Positions 51,927-59,923 of a stretch of DNA of 64,000 bases are shown here, piece by piece (the first letter of the stretch is position 1; every line of letters begins with the position of its first letter). The DNA is from Archangiaceae bacterium (GTDB lineage Bacteria; Myxococcota; Myxococcia; Myxococcales; Myxococcaceae). The position numbers were made by a program, and so were the translations under genes. The notes under the pieces were generated by a model. The model ran no database searches, was not told the DNA's origin, and saw only the letters and a program-made list of their open reading frames with translations. The stretch is from assembly GCA_016714225.1 (NCBI GenBank), contig JADJNS010000005.1, forward strand, positions 372,001 through 436,000, written 5' to 3'.

Positions 51927-53116
51927 GACCTGAACCCTCTCCGTTGCGTCGGCTGCTGTTCGTCGGTGGAGACGTCGACCAGGTGGCGCAGCTGCGCGCC
52001 GATGCCGCGCGCAAGGCGCTGCCCTGGGAGATTTCGTCGGCCAGCGACCCGCTGCGCGCGCTGACCCAGCTCGCTGCCGGTGCGCCCGACGTGGTCATCG
52101 CCCAGGCGCCCGCCGGCCGGCCCGACATGCGCATCTTGCTGCAGCAGGTGCGGCAGCAGTACCCGAAGACCGCGTGCATCGCGTTCTGCCGCAAGCCGGC
52201 CGAGGTGGCCCCCGGCGCGGGCGCGGTGCAGTGGGTGCCCTACCAGACCGACGCCGCCGCGCTGCAGCAGTACATCGAGCGCAGCTTCACCCTGCAGCGG
52301 CAGCTGGGCAGCGACGCGGTCGAGCGGGTGGGCGGCAACCTCGAAGACCTGCCCTCGGTGCCGAGCACCTACCTGGCCATCACCCAGGCGGCGGCGCGGC
52401 CCGAGACCGGCCTGTCAGACATCGCCCGCATCGTCGAGGGCGACCCGGTGTTGAGCCTCAAGGTGCTGCACCTGGTGAACTCGGCGTTCTTCGGCATCGC
52501 GCGGCGCACCACCTCGATTGCCGAGGCGGTCGCGCTGCTCGGCATCGAGCAGCTCAAGGGGCTGGTGCTGGCCACCCACGTGTTCGGGGCGCTGCAGGGC
52601 CTCGAGCCGGCGGGCTTCTCGCTCACCGAGTTTCAGCGCTACTCGGTGCGGGCGGCGCGGCTGGCCAAGTCGTTCATCGACGACCGGCGGCTCGCCGACG
52701 ACGCGTTCACCGCCGGCATCTTGCACGACGTGGGCAAGATGGTGCTGGCGCTGCGCATGAAAGAGGCGTTCGGCCAGGTGCTGGCGCGGGTGAGCGAGCG
52801 CGGCGAGCGGGTCGAAGACGTCGAGCGCGAGCTGCTCGGGGTCACCCACAGCAGCGTGGGCGCGTACCTGCTGTCGACCTGGGAGATTCCCTTCTCCATC
52901 GTCGAGAGCGTGGCGTTTCACCACCAGCCCTCGATGCTGGGGGGCGCGCCGTCGCCGGTGCTGGCGGCGGTGCACGCGGCCGATGCGCTGATCGGCATCG
53001 TGTGCTGCAACGAGCCCGAAGACCGGCTCGACGTCGCGTACATCGAGCGCGCCGGCTTCGGGCCGCGGCTGAACGAGTGGCGCCGCCGCGTCGAAGTCGA
53101 ATGTGAGCCCCGTTGA
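51923..53116 (+). CDS. HDOD protein with degenerate receiver-like N-terminus (first)
   Basis: A 397-residue protein. Residues 1-125 look like a receiver but LLFVGGDVDQV replaces the DD pair and DVVIAQAPAG replaces the acceptor Asp, so it should not be phosphorylated. Residues about 145-350 form an HDOD domain ('LPSVPSTYLAITQAAARPETGLSDIARIVEGDPVLSLKVLHLVNSAFFG', 'TAGILHDVGKMVLALRM', 'AFHHQP'). HDOD resembles HD phosphohydrolases but usually lacks full metal sites. The ATG at 51923 overlaps the preceding stop (ATGA). Role in signalling or motility output is inferred. Confidence 0.88.
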   Translation: MRPEPSPLRRLLFVGGDVDQVAQLRADAARKALPWEISSASDPLRALTQLAAGAPDVVIAQAPAGRPDMRILLQQVRQQYPKTACIAFCRKPAEVAPGAGAVQWVPYQTDAAALQQYIERSFTLQRQLGSDAVERVGGNLEDLPSVPSTYLAITQAAARPETGLSDIARIVEGDPVLSLKVLHLVNSAFFGIARRTTSIAEAVALLGIEQLKGLVLATHVFGALQGLEPAGFSLTEFQRYSVRAARLAKSFIDDRRLADDAFTAGILHDVGKMVLALRMKEAFGQVLARVSERGERVEDVERELLGVTHSSVGAYLLSTWEIPFSIVESVAFHHQPSMLGGAPSPVLAAVHAADALIGIVCCNEPEDRLDVAYIERAGFGPRLNEWRRRVEVECEPR

Positions 53117-53142
53117 CTGGTTTCTTGGGTGAGGAGCGTGCC

Positions 53143-53583
53143 GTGCTTCCAGACGCAGACGCATTGACCGACATCGCACGCAACGTGTGGGAGTCGACGC
53201 TGGGCTTCGCCATTCTGGAGACCGCCACGAACCGCGCGGCTTTTCCCGCTCCCCACCTGTGGTGGGCGGTCGACATCAGCGGCCACTGGCACGGCACGGT
53301 GCTGTTGTGCGTGCCCGAGGGCACCGCGCGCCACGCGGCGGCGGTGACCTTCGACCGTGCCCCCGAGCAGGTGACCTCGACCGACACCGCCGACATCGTG
53401 GCCGAGCTCACCAACATGATCGGCGGCAACATCAAGGGGCAGCTGGGCGGCACCAACAAGCTCTCGCTGCCGCGCGTGGCGAGCGCCGAAGAAATTGCGC
53501 GGGCTGAAGTCGCGCCCAAGCTGTGGTTCAACTGCCCGGGCGGCGAGTTCGCCATGACGGTGGCGGCGGGCAGCGCCAGATGA
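53143..53583 (+). CDS. CheX-like protein (second)
   Basis: A 146-residue protein of the CheX/CheC/FliY superfamily. 'DIVAELTNMIGGNIKGQLGG' is the motif of this superfamily (E-x2-N-x2-G, with GG before NIKG). The start GTG at 53143 was chosen because GGTGAGGAG lies six bases upstream; the longer frame from a TTG at 53113 overlaps the HDOD stop and has no ribosome site. CheX dephosphorylates CheY-P in other bacteria. It lies 26 bp after the HDOD gene. Confidence 0.8.
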   Translation: MLPDADALTDIARNVWESTLGFAILETATNRAAFPAPHLWWAVDISGHWHGTVLLCVPEGTARHAAAVTFDRAPEQVTSTDTADIVAELTNMIGGNIKGQLGGTNKLSLPRVASAEEIARAEVAPKLWFNCPGGEFAMTVAAGSAR

Positions 53584-53710
53584 GCGCGGCGAGGTCACCG
53601 CCGACCCACCGGGCGGCGCCGACCTTGGCCGCGCGGGGTGAATCGCACCCCTTACGCGCGGGCACGCCCACTGCTTTCTCGAAAGCCCAGCCCCCCGAAA
53701 AAGGAGCCCC

Positions 53711-54073
53711 ATGAAGATTCTCATCGTCGACGACAGCAAGGTGACCCGGAAGTTCATCGGCCGCTGCATTCGCCAGGCGGGCCTGGGGGCGCACGACATC
53801 GAAGAGGCCGAGAACGGGCTCGAGGCGCTGAAGCGGGTCGCCGAGCTGGCGCCCGACCTGGTGGTCACCGACTGGAACATGCCGCACATGACCGGCATCG
53901 ACTTTCTGCACCAGCTGCGCAGCAGCGGCAGCCAGGTGAACGTGGGCTTCATCACGTCGGAGGGCACCGACGTGATGCGGCACCAGGCGAAAGAAGGGGG
54001 CGCGCGCTTCTTCATCACCAAGCCGTTCACGCCCGAGTCGGTGCGCGATGCGCTGCAGCAGGTGCTGCCGTGA
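53711..54073 (+). CDS. cheY: CheY-like response regulator (second)
   Basis: A 120-residue single receiver with the acid pair in LIVDDSKVTRKF, acceptor in VVTDWNMPHM, Thr/Ser in FITSEG and Lys in TKPFTP: complete. AAAAAGGAG lies nine bases before the ATG. A 127 bp gap separates it from the CheX-like gene, the largest gap inside the locus, and it starts the second block (cheY2 to HDOD2). The stop overlaps the next CheX-like gene (GTGA). Confidence 0.95.
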   Translation: MKILIVDDSKVTRKFIGRCIRQAGLGAHDIEEAENGLEALKRVAELAPDLVVTDWNMPHMTGIDFLHQLRSSGSQVNVGFITSEGTDVMRHQAKEGGARFFITKPFTPESVRDALQQVLP

Positions 54074-54528
54074 GCTTCCCCAGCGCTCCGGAGTGGATCG
54101 AAGCGCTCGAGGCCGCGGCCACCGAGGTGGTGTCGCACGGCGGCGGGTCTGACCTGCCCGAGTTCGAGGCCGGCGATGCGGCGGCGCCCGGCGGCGGCGC
54201 CTTCATCTCGCTGATGGGCCCGGGCCACTCGGTGCGTCTGGGGGTGGTGGGCAGCACGCCCGCGCTCAAGCGGCTCGCCGCGATGCTCACCCAGGAAGAG
54301 CCGGCCGACGACGAGCTCAAAGACGCCACCTGCGAGCTCGCCAATGTTCTGGCGGGCAACGTGCGCAAGCTGCTCAGCGCGCGGGTGCCCGAGCTGACGC
54401 TGGGGCTGCCGGTGTACTCGACCCAGGCACCGGCGCTCGAGCGCTACCAGGTGGCGCGGAGCGCGCTCAAGCTGCCCGACCTCTCTGCCGAGCTGTGGGT
54501 GATGATGCCCAAGGCTGCGGTCGGGTGA
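54070..54528 (+). CDS. CheX-like protein (third)
   Basis: A 152-residue protein of the CheX/CheC type. 'DATCELANVLAGNVRKLLSARVPELTLGLP' carries the E-x2-N-x2-x-G-N motif. The start GTG at 54070 overlaps the CheY stop, suggesting it acts on that CheY as phosphatase. It is followed by the second cheA after about 45-65 bp. Family assignment rests on this motif and fold pattern. Confidence 0.77.
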   Translation: MSFPSAPEWIEALEAAATEVVSHGGGSDLPEFEAGDAAAPGGGAFISLMGPGHSVRLGVVGSTPALKRLAAMLTQEEPADDELKDATCELANVLAGNVRKLLSARVPELTLGLPVYSTQAPALERYQVARSALKLPDLSAELWVMMPKAAVG

Positions 54529-54595
54529 GCGCGGCGGGCGTCACGCGGTTGACGCCAGACGGGCGGACCCGCCCTTGCACCTCAGCGGGCTCACG

Positions 54596-56248
54596 GTGAG
54601 CACCGGCGGCCCAGCCATGGTCGAGCGCGACGAAGAGCTGCTCGAGCTCACCGCCGACTTTCTGCAGGAGACGGCCGAGGGCCTGGCCCAGGTCGAAGAG
54701 CTGCTGTCGGGGCCGGCTGACGCGGCGAAGGTCGACTCCATCTTCCGGGTGTTCCACACCATCAAGGGCGTGGCCGGGCTGCTCGAGCTGCCGCAGCTGG
54801 TGGCGCTCGCCCACACCACCGAGACGCTCCTCAACCAGTACCGCGAGGGCAAGAAGGCGGTCGCCCCCGACTGGCTGTTCGACGCGGTCGCGCACCACCG
54901 CTCGATGCTCAAGGGCCTCGAGGCGGCGGTGGCGGCAGGCGTGGCGCTCGCGCACCACGGCCCGGTCGACGGCTTCATCGCCCAGCTGAAAGAAGAGATA
55001 GAGCGCGACGAGGCGCTGCCTGCGAAGCCGGTCGAGCGCGAGGCGGCGCCAACGGCGGGCGCCCGGGCGCTCAAAGAGACGCTCAAGGTCGACGCCGAGC
55101 GCATCGACACGCTGGTCGAGATGATGGGCGAGCTCATCGTCACCGAGGCGATGGTGGCGAACTCTCCCGAGGTGCTGGCCATCGGCGCGCCGCGGGTGCG
55201 CAAGAGCCTCGACCAGCTGGGCAAGATGTGCCGCTACCTGCACGAGCTGGCGATGCGGCTGCGCATGGTGCCGGTGCGCGGGCTGTTCCAGAAAGCCGTG
55301 CGCATCGTTCACGAGCTGTCGAAGCAGACCGGCAAAGAGGTGGGGCTCGAGCGCGAGGGCGAAGACGTCGAGCTCGACCGCGGGGTGGTCGACCGGCTCG
55401 AAGAGCCGCTGGTGCACATGCTGCGCAACGCGCTCGACCACGGCATCGAGCCGAAGGCCGAGCGCGAGGCGGCGGGCAAGGCTGGGCGGGCGACCCTGAG
55501 GCTGCGCGCGCTGCACGAGAGCGGGCAGGTGGTGATTGAAATCACCGACGACGGGCGCGGGCTGCAGCGCGACGCCATCGTGAAGCGGGCGCGCGAGCGC
55601 GGGCTGATTTCGCCCGACGCCGAGCTGAGCGACGCCGAGGTGTGCAACCTCATCTTCCTGCCCGGCTTCTCGACCGCGCAGAAGGTCAGCGAGCTGTCGG
55701 GCCGCGGGGTGGGCATGGACGTGGTGCTGCGCCAGGTGCAGGCGATGCACGGCCGGGTGACCTTGAGCTCGGCCGAGGGCCGGGGCACCACCATTCGGCT
55801 CACCCTCCCGCTCACCCTGGCGGTCATCAACGGCATGTTGGTGAGCTGCGCGGGCGAGCGCTACATCATCCCCAGCCTGGCGGTGGTCGAGGCGCTGCGG
55901 CCCGAGCCGCAGATGTGGGCGACCGCGGGGCAGCGAGCCGAGGTGCTCAACCTGCGCGGCGAGCTGCTCGAGGTGGTGCGGCTGGCTCCGCTGCTGGGAG
56001 CTCAGCGCCGCGAAGACGGCACCGCGCTCACCGTGGTGGTCGAGGGCGGGGGCAAGAAGGTGGCGCTGGTGGTCGACGACGTGCTGTCAGAGCAGCAGAT
56101 CGTCATCAAGCCGCTGAGCGAAGGCGCGCAGGCCGCCGACCTGTTCTCGGGCGTGGCGATTCTGCCCGACGGCCGGGCGGGGCTGATTCTCGACATCGAC
56201 CGGGTGGTGGGCAGAAGCGCCGCGCCGCTCGCAGAGGCCCGGGCATGA
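54596..56248 (+). CDS. cheA: Chemotaxis histidine kinase CheA (second)
   Basis: A CheA of about 550 residues. The Hpt domain carries the phospho-His in VFHTIKGVAGLLEL (about residue 54). There is a short linker, no P2 evident, then dimerisation and ATPase parts ('DTLVEMMGELIVTEAM', 'LVHMLRNALDHGIEP', 'LPGFSTAQKVSELSGRGVGMDVV') and a single CheW-like C-terminal domain ('GERYIIPSLAVVEALRP'). Start uncertain: a GTG at 54596 is used; the frame is open from a TTG at 54575, and an ATG lies at 54617. The stop overlaps cheW2. Confidence 0.93.
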   Translation: MSTGGPAMVERDEELLELTADFLQETAEGLAQVEELLSGPADAAKVDSIFRVFHTIKGVAGLLELPQLVALAHTTETLLNQYREGKKAVAPDWLFDAVAHHRSMLKGLEAAVAAGVALAHHGPVDGFIAQLKEEIERDEALPAKPVEREAAPTAGARALKETLKVDAERIDTLVEMMGELIVTEAMVANSPEVLAIGAPRVRKSLDQLGKMCRYLHELAMRLRMVPVRGLFQKAVRIVHELSKQTGKEVGLEREGEDVELDRGVVDRLEEPLVHMLRNALDHGIEPKAEREAAGKAGRATLRLRALHESGQVVIEITDDGRGLQRDAIVKRARERGLISPDAELSDAEVCNLIFLPGFSTAQKVSELSGRGVGMDVVLRQVQAMHGRVTLSSAEGRGTTIRLTLPLTLAVINGMLVSCAGERYIIPSLAVVEALRPEPQMWATAGQRAEVLNLRGELLEVVRLAPLLGAQRREDGTALTVVVEGGGKKVALVVDDVLSEQQIVIKPLSEGAQAADLFSGVAILPDGRAGLILDIDRVVGRSAAPLAEARA

Positions 56249-56706
56249 GCGCCACCGCCACCCAGAAGTACATGACCTTTCGGCTGGCGCACGAGACCTA
56301 CGGCCTGCCCATCTTGAAGGTGCGCGAGCTGATCGGCGCGCTCGAGGTGACCCGGGTGCCGGGCGCGCCGGCGTTCGTGCGCGGGGTGGTGAACCTGCGC
56401 GGCCGCGTGATTCCCGTCACCGACCTGTCGCTCAAGCTCGGCATCGAAGGCGGCGGCAAGAGCGAGCAGCCGGTCATCATCGTGGTGCACTCGGAGAAGG
56501 GCCCGATGGGCCTGTGGGTCGACGAGGTGCTCGAGGTGGTGACGTTCGAGGCGTCGCAGATCGAGCCGCCCACCTGCATCAGCGCCGCGGCGTTCGACCT
56601 CTCGGTGCTGAGCGGCATCGGCAAGGCCGAGGCGCGGCTGGTGTTTCTGCTCGAGCTCGACCGGGCGCTGGCCGCCGCAGCACTACCGCAAGGGAGCGCA
56701 CCATGA
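56245..56706 (+). CDS. cheW: Chemotaxis coupling protein CheW (second)
   Basis: A 153-residue CheW ('KYMTFRLAHETYGLPILKVRELIGALEVTRVPGAPAFVRGVVNLRGRVIPVTDL'). It carries the classical CheW N-terminal pattern more closely than the first CheW. It overlaps the stop of cheA2 and the start of mcp2 (both as ATGA), giving a gapless three-gene core. Confidence 0.95.
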   Translation: MSATATQKYMTFRLAHETYGLPILKVRELIGALEVTRVPGAPAFVRGVVNLRGRVIPVTDLSLKLGIEGGGKSEQPVIIVVHSEKGPMGLWVDEVLEVVTFEASQIEPPTCISAAAFDLSVLSGIGKAEARLVFLLELDRALAAAALPQGSAP

Positions 56707-58589
56707 GACTGGGTACCCGGCTGTGGCTCATCAACGTGGGCCCCATCATCGTCATCTCGGCGTGCTGCACCGCGTTCGTCATTCACCTCGAGCGCGAGGT
56801 GCAGCAGGCGGCGATGGAGACCCGCGCCGAGGCGCTGACGGGCTTCGCGGTGCGGGCGCTGACCGACGACAAGCGTGGCGCCGAGCTCACCGGGGCGCTC
56901 GAGCACGAAGGCGGCGTCGCGCTGGCCCTCTTGCTCAAGCCCGACGGCTCGACGCTGGCGCAGGGCGGAGCCGCGACCGGCGCCGCGCCGGTGCTCGAGG
57001 CCGGGCACCACTGGCGCGACGGCGTGCTGTGGTCGGTCAAGCGGCTGCCCAACGGCAACACGCTGGTGCTGAACCTGGGCCAGCCGCCGAGCGCCTCGGG
57101 GTTCCGCGCGATGATGGTGATACCGGTGCTGTTCATGCTGCTGGGCACGGCGCTGGCGCTGTGGGGCACCTGGCGGGTGGCGCGGCCGTTGGTGGCGATG
57201 ACCGAGGTGATGACCCGGGTGGCGTCGGGCGACGTCGAGCAGGCCGTGCCGCACCGCTCGGACGACGAGCTGGGCCAGCTCGCCGACGCGCTGCGCGCGC
57301 TGGTCGAGTACCTCAAGCACGTGGGGGCGGCGGCGGCGGCGCTCTCGCGCGGTGACCTGGGTGTCTCGCCCAGCCCGCGCTCGGAACGCGACGTGGTGTC
57401 GCTGAACTTCGGGCGCGCCCGCGAGTCGCTGGCCGCGCTGCTGGCGCAGACCCGCGCGCTCTTGAGCGCGGCGCGGGCGGGCAAGCTGAAAGAGCGCGGC
57501 GACGCGGCGGCGCTGCCGGGCGCCTACGGCGAGCTGGTGGGCGGCATGAACCAGCTGCTCGACGCGATGCTGGCGCCCATCGAAGAGTCGACCGCGGCGC
57601 TCGAGCAGCTGGCGGGGCGAGACCTCACCCGCCGCATGAGCGCCGACTACCAGGGCGACTACGCGCGCATCAAGGTGGCGTTCAACGCGGCGCTGGGCAC
57701 CCTGTCTGACGAGCTGCAGCGGGTGGCCCGGTCGGCGCACCAGGTGTCGTCGGCGTCTGCGCAGATCGCCTCGAGCAGCCAGGCGCTGGCGCACGGCGCG
57801 TCAGAGCAGGCGGCGTCTATCGAGCAGACGGTCACCGGCCTCGAGGCCATCGCCGAGCGCACCCGCGACAATGCCAAGAGCGCCGAGCAGGCCAGCACCC
57901 ACGCCACCGAGGCGCGCTCGGCGTCGAGCCAGGGGGCGCAGGCGATGCGGCAGATGACCGAGGCGATGGCGCGCATTCGCACCTCGGCCGAGGGCACCGC
58001 GGCCATCATCGGCGACATCAACGAGATTGCGTTTCAGACCAACCTGCTGGCGCTGAACGCCGCGGTCGAGGCGGCGCGCGCGGGCGAGGCGGGCCGCGGC
58101 TTCGGGGTGGTGGCCGAAGAGGTGCGCAGCCTGGCGCTGCGCTCGAAAGAGGCGGCGCGCAAGACCGAGGTGCTGCTCAAAGAGTCGTCGCAGCTGGCGC
58201 AGAGCGGTGAGAACACGTCGCAGCAGGTGAGCCGCTACCTGGAAGACATCGTGCGCTCGGTCGAGACGGTGAGCACCACGGTGAAGCGCATTCTCGAGGC
58301 CAGCCAGCAGCAGGTCGAAGGCATCGAGGGCATGCACCAGGCGATGAGCCAGATCGACCTGGTCACCCAGAAGAACGCCGCCGGGGCCGAGCAGTCGGCC
58401 AGCGCCGCGCAAGAGCTCTCGGCGCAGGCCACCCAGGTGCTGTCGCTGGTGAGCCTGTTCCGCCTGCCGCAAGAGAGCGGCCGCGCCGAGCCGGCGGCGA
58501 AGAAGCGCGCCAACGGCGCCAACGGCCATGCGAACGGGCACGCCAACGGCCGCCAGTGGAACCACGACGACCTGGGCGTCGACTTCTAG
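56703..58589 (+). CDS. Transmembrane methyl-accepting chemotaxis protein
   Basis: A 628-residue MCP. Two membrane spans lie near residues 8-30 and 138-158; between them is a short periplasmic domain of about 105 residues. A HAMP domain follows ('RVARPLVAMTEVMTRVASGDV'), then the signalling coil with tip 'EIAFQTNLLALNAAVEAARAGEAGRGFGVVAEEVRSLALRSKEA'. The C-terminus is a flexible Asn/Gly/His-rich linker (NGANGHANGHANG) ending in acidic LGVDF, reminiscent of CheR/CheB tethers though not a textbook pentapeptide. Start ATG 56703 overlaps cheW2. The ligand is unknown. Confidence 0.94.
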   Translation: MRLGTRLWLINVGPIIVISACCTAFVIHLEREVQQAAMETRAEALTGFAVRALTDDKRGAELTGALEHEGGVALALLLKPDGSTLAQGGAATGAAPVLEAGHHWRDGVLWSVKRLPNGNTLVLNLGQPPSASGFRAMMVIPVLFMLLGTALALWGTWRVARPLVAMTEVMTRVASGDVEQAVPHRSDDELGQLADALRALVEYLKHVGAAAAALSRGDLGVSPSPRSERDVVSLNFGRARESLAALLAQTRALLSAARAGKLKERGDAAALPGAYGELVGGMNQLLDAMLAPIEESTAALEQLAGRDLTRRMSADYQGDYARIKVAFNAALGTLSDELQRVARSAHQVSSASAQIASSSQALAHGASEQAASIEQTVTGLEAIAERTRDNAKSAEQASTHATEARSASSQGAQAMRQMTEAMARIRTSAEGTAAIIGDINEIAFQTNLLALNAAVEAARAGEAGRGFGVVAEEVRSLALRSKEAARKTEVLLKESSQLAQSGENTSQQVSRYLEDIVRSVETVSTTVKRILEASQQQVEGIEGMHQAMSQIDLVTQKNAAGAEQSASAAQELSAQATQVLSLVSLFRLPQESGRAEPAAKKRANGANGHANGHANGRQWNHDDLGVDF

Positions 58590-58604
58590 CGCGGGGGCTT
58601 CGCA

Positions 58605-59423
58605 ATGACGCCCGACGTCTACGATGGCCTGGTCGACCTCGCCCAGCGCCTGGGAGGCATGAGCCTCAAGGCCGGCAGCGAGCCGCTGGTGGCGGCGCGG
58701 GTCGCGGCGCGGCTGCGCGCGCTGGGGCTGGGCTCCGAGGCCGAGTACCTCGAGCTCTTGCGGGGCGAGCGCGGGAGCGACGAGACGGTGCACTTTCTCG
58801 ACGCCATCTCGACCGGCTTCACCGCGTTCTTTCGCGAGAGCGAGCACCTCACCGACCTGGTCGAGCGCACCCGCGTGGCGTGGTCGTCGGGGCAGCGGCG
58901 CTTTCGCTTCTGGTCGGCGGCCTGCTCGAGCGGCGAAGAGCCGTACTCGATGGCGATGGCGCTCGACACGCTGTTCACCGGCGCCGACGTCGACTGGAAG
59001 ATTCTCGCCACCGACCTCTCGGTGCAGCGGCTCGACCACGCGCTGGCCGGGCGCTACGGCGAGGCCGAGGTCTCGGCGCTCGACCCGCTGATGCGCGCGG
59101 CGTACCTCGAGCCGCTGCCGAAGGGCGACGGCCCCGCGCAGTACCGGGTGGCGGCGCAGCTGCGGGCCCACGTCACTTTTCGGCGGCTCAACCTGGTGCA
59201 GGTGCCCTACCCGATGCGCGGCCCGATGGACGCGGTGTTCTGCCGCAACGTGATGTTCTACTTCGACGCGTCGGCGCGCCGGGGGCTGCTCGCCGAGGCC
59301 GAGCGGCTGCTCAAGCCGGGCGGCGCGCTGTACATCGGCACGGCCGAGACGCTGGGCAACGACAGCAGCGGGGGCTTCAAGCGGGTGGGCAACGCCATGT
59401 TCCTGCGCGGGGGCGGGCGGTGA
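58605..59423 (+). CDS. cheR: Chemotaxis methyltransferase CheR (second)
   Basis: A 272-residue CheR ('FWSAACSSGEEPYSMAMALDTLF', 'ILATDLSVQRLDHALAGRYG', 'AVFCRNVMFYFD'). All SAM-binding segments are present. It follows mcp2 by 15 bp and overlaps cheD (GTGA). It presumably methylates the membrane MCP next to it; the locus holds just one cheB for two cheR. Confidence 0.95.
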   Translation: MTPDVYDGLVDLAQRLGGMSLKAGSEPLVAARVAARLRALGLGSEAEYLELLRGERGSDETVHFLDAISTGFTAFFRESEHLTDLVERTRVAWSSGQRRFRFWSAACSSGEEPYSMAMALDTLFTGADVDWKILATDLSVQRLDHALAGRYGEAEVSALDPLMRAAYLEPLPKGDGPAQYRVAAQLRAHVTFRRLNLVQVPYPMRGPMDAVFCRNVMFYFDASARRGLLAEAERLLKPGGALYIGTAETLGNDSSGGFKRVGNAMFLRGGGR

Positions 59424-59923
59424 GCGCGCAGCCGGCCGCGACCGAGAAGCGGCAGGTGGTGGGCATCGGAGAGCTCTGCGTGTCGGACCAGGCCGACACC
59501 GTGCTCATCACCTACGCGCTCGGCTCGTGCGTGGCGGTGGTGGTGCACGACCCGAAGCGCCGCGTAGGCGGGCTGTTGCACTACATGCTGCCCCAGTCGA
59601 AGGCGATGCCCGAGAAGGCCGTCGCGCAGCCGGGCATGTTCGCCGACACCGGGGTGCCGATGCTGTTTCACCGGCTGTACGCGGTGGGCTGCCACAAGCG
59701 CGAGCTGGTGGTGAAGGTGGTGGGGGGCGGGCACCTGTTGGGCGCGGCCGACGCGTTCGACATCGGTCACCGCAACCTCGAGGTGCTGGACAAGGTGTTC
59801 GCGCGCAGCGGGGTGTTCGTGGCCGCGCGCGACGTGGGGGGCGCGGTGAGTCGCACCGTCGAGCTGAACGTGGGTACCGGGCGCGTCACGGTGCGCTCGC
59901 ATCGAAAGGAGCACGTGCTGTGA
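59420..59923 (+). CDS. cheD: Chemoreceptor deamidase CheD
   Basis: A 167-residue CheD. The catalytic Cys is C37 (in LGSCVAVVVHD) and the His is H54 (in LLHYMLP), spaced 17 apart as in characterised CheD; 'ALGSCVAV' and 'VVGGGHLL' are family hallmarks. CheD deamidates MCP glutamines and, with CheC/CheX-type proteins, adjusts adaptation. The start GTG at 59420 overlaps cheR2's stop. It is the sole cheD. Confidence 0.95.
   Translation: MSAQPAATEKRQVVGIGELCVSDQADTVLITYALGSCVAVVVHDPKRRVGGLLHYMLPQSKAMPEKAVAQPGMFADTGVPMLFHRLYAVGCHKRELVVKVVGGGHLLGAADAFDIGHRNLEVLDKVFARSGVFVAARDVGGAVSRTVELNVGTGRVTVRSHRKEHVL

Noticed and set aside
53113..53583. CheX start at the TTG at 53113
   Set aside because: The GTG at 53143 has GGTGAGGAG six bases upstream; the TTG has no ribosome site and overlaps the HDOD stop.
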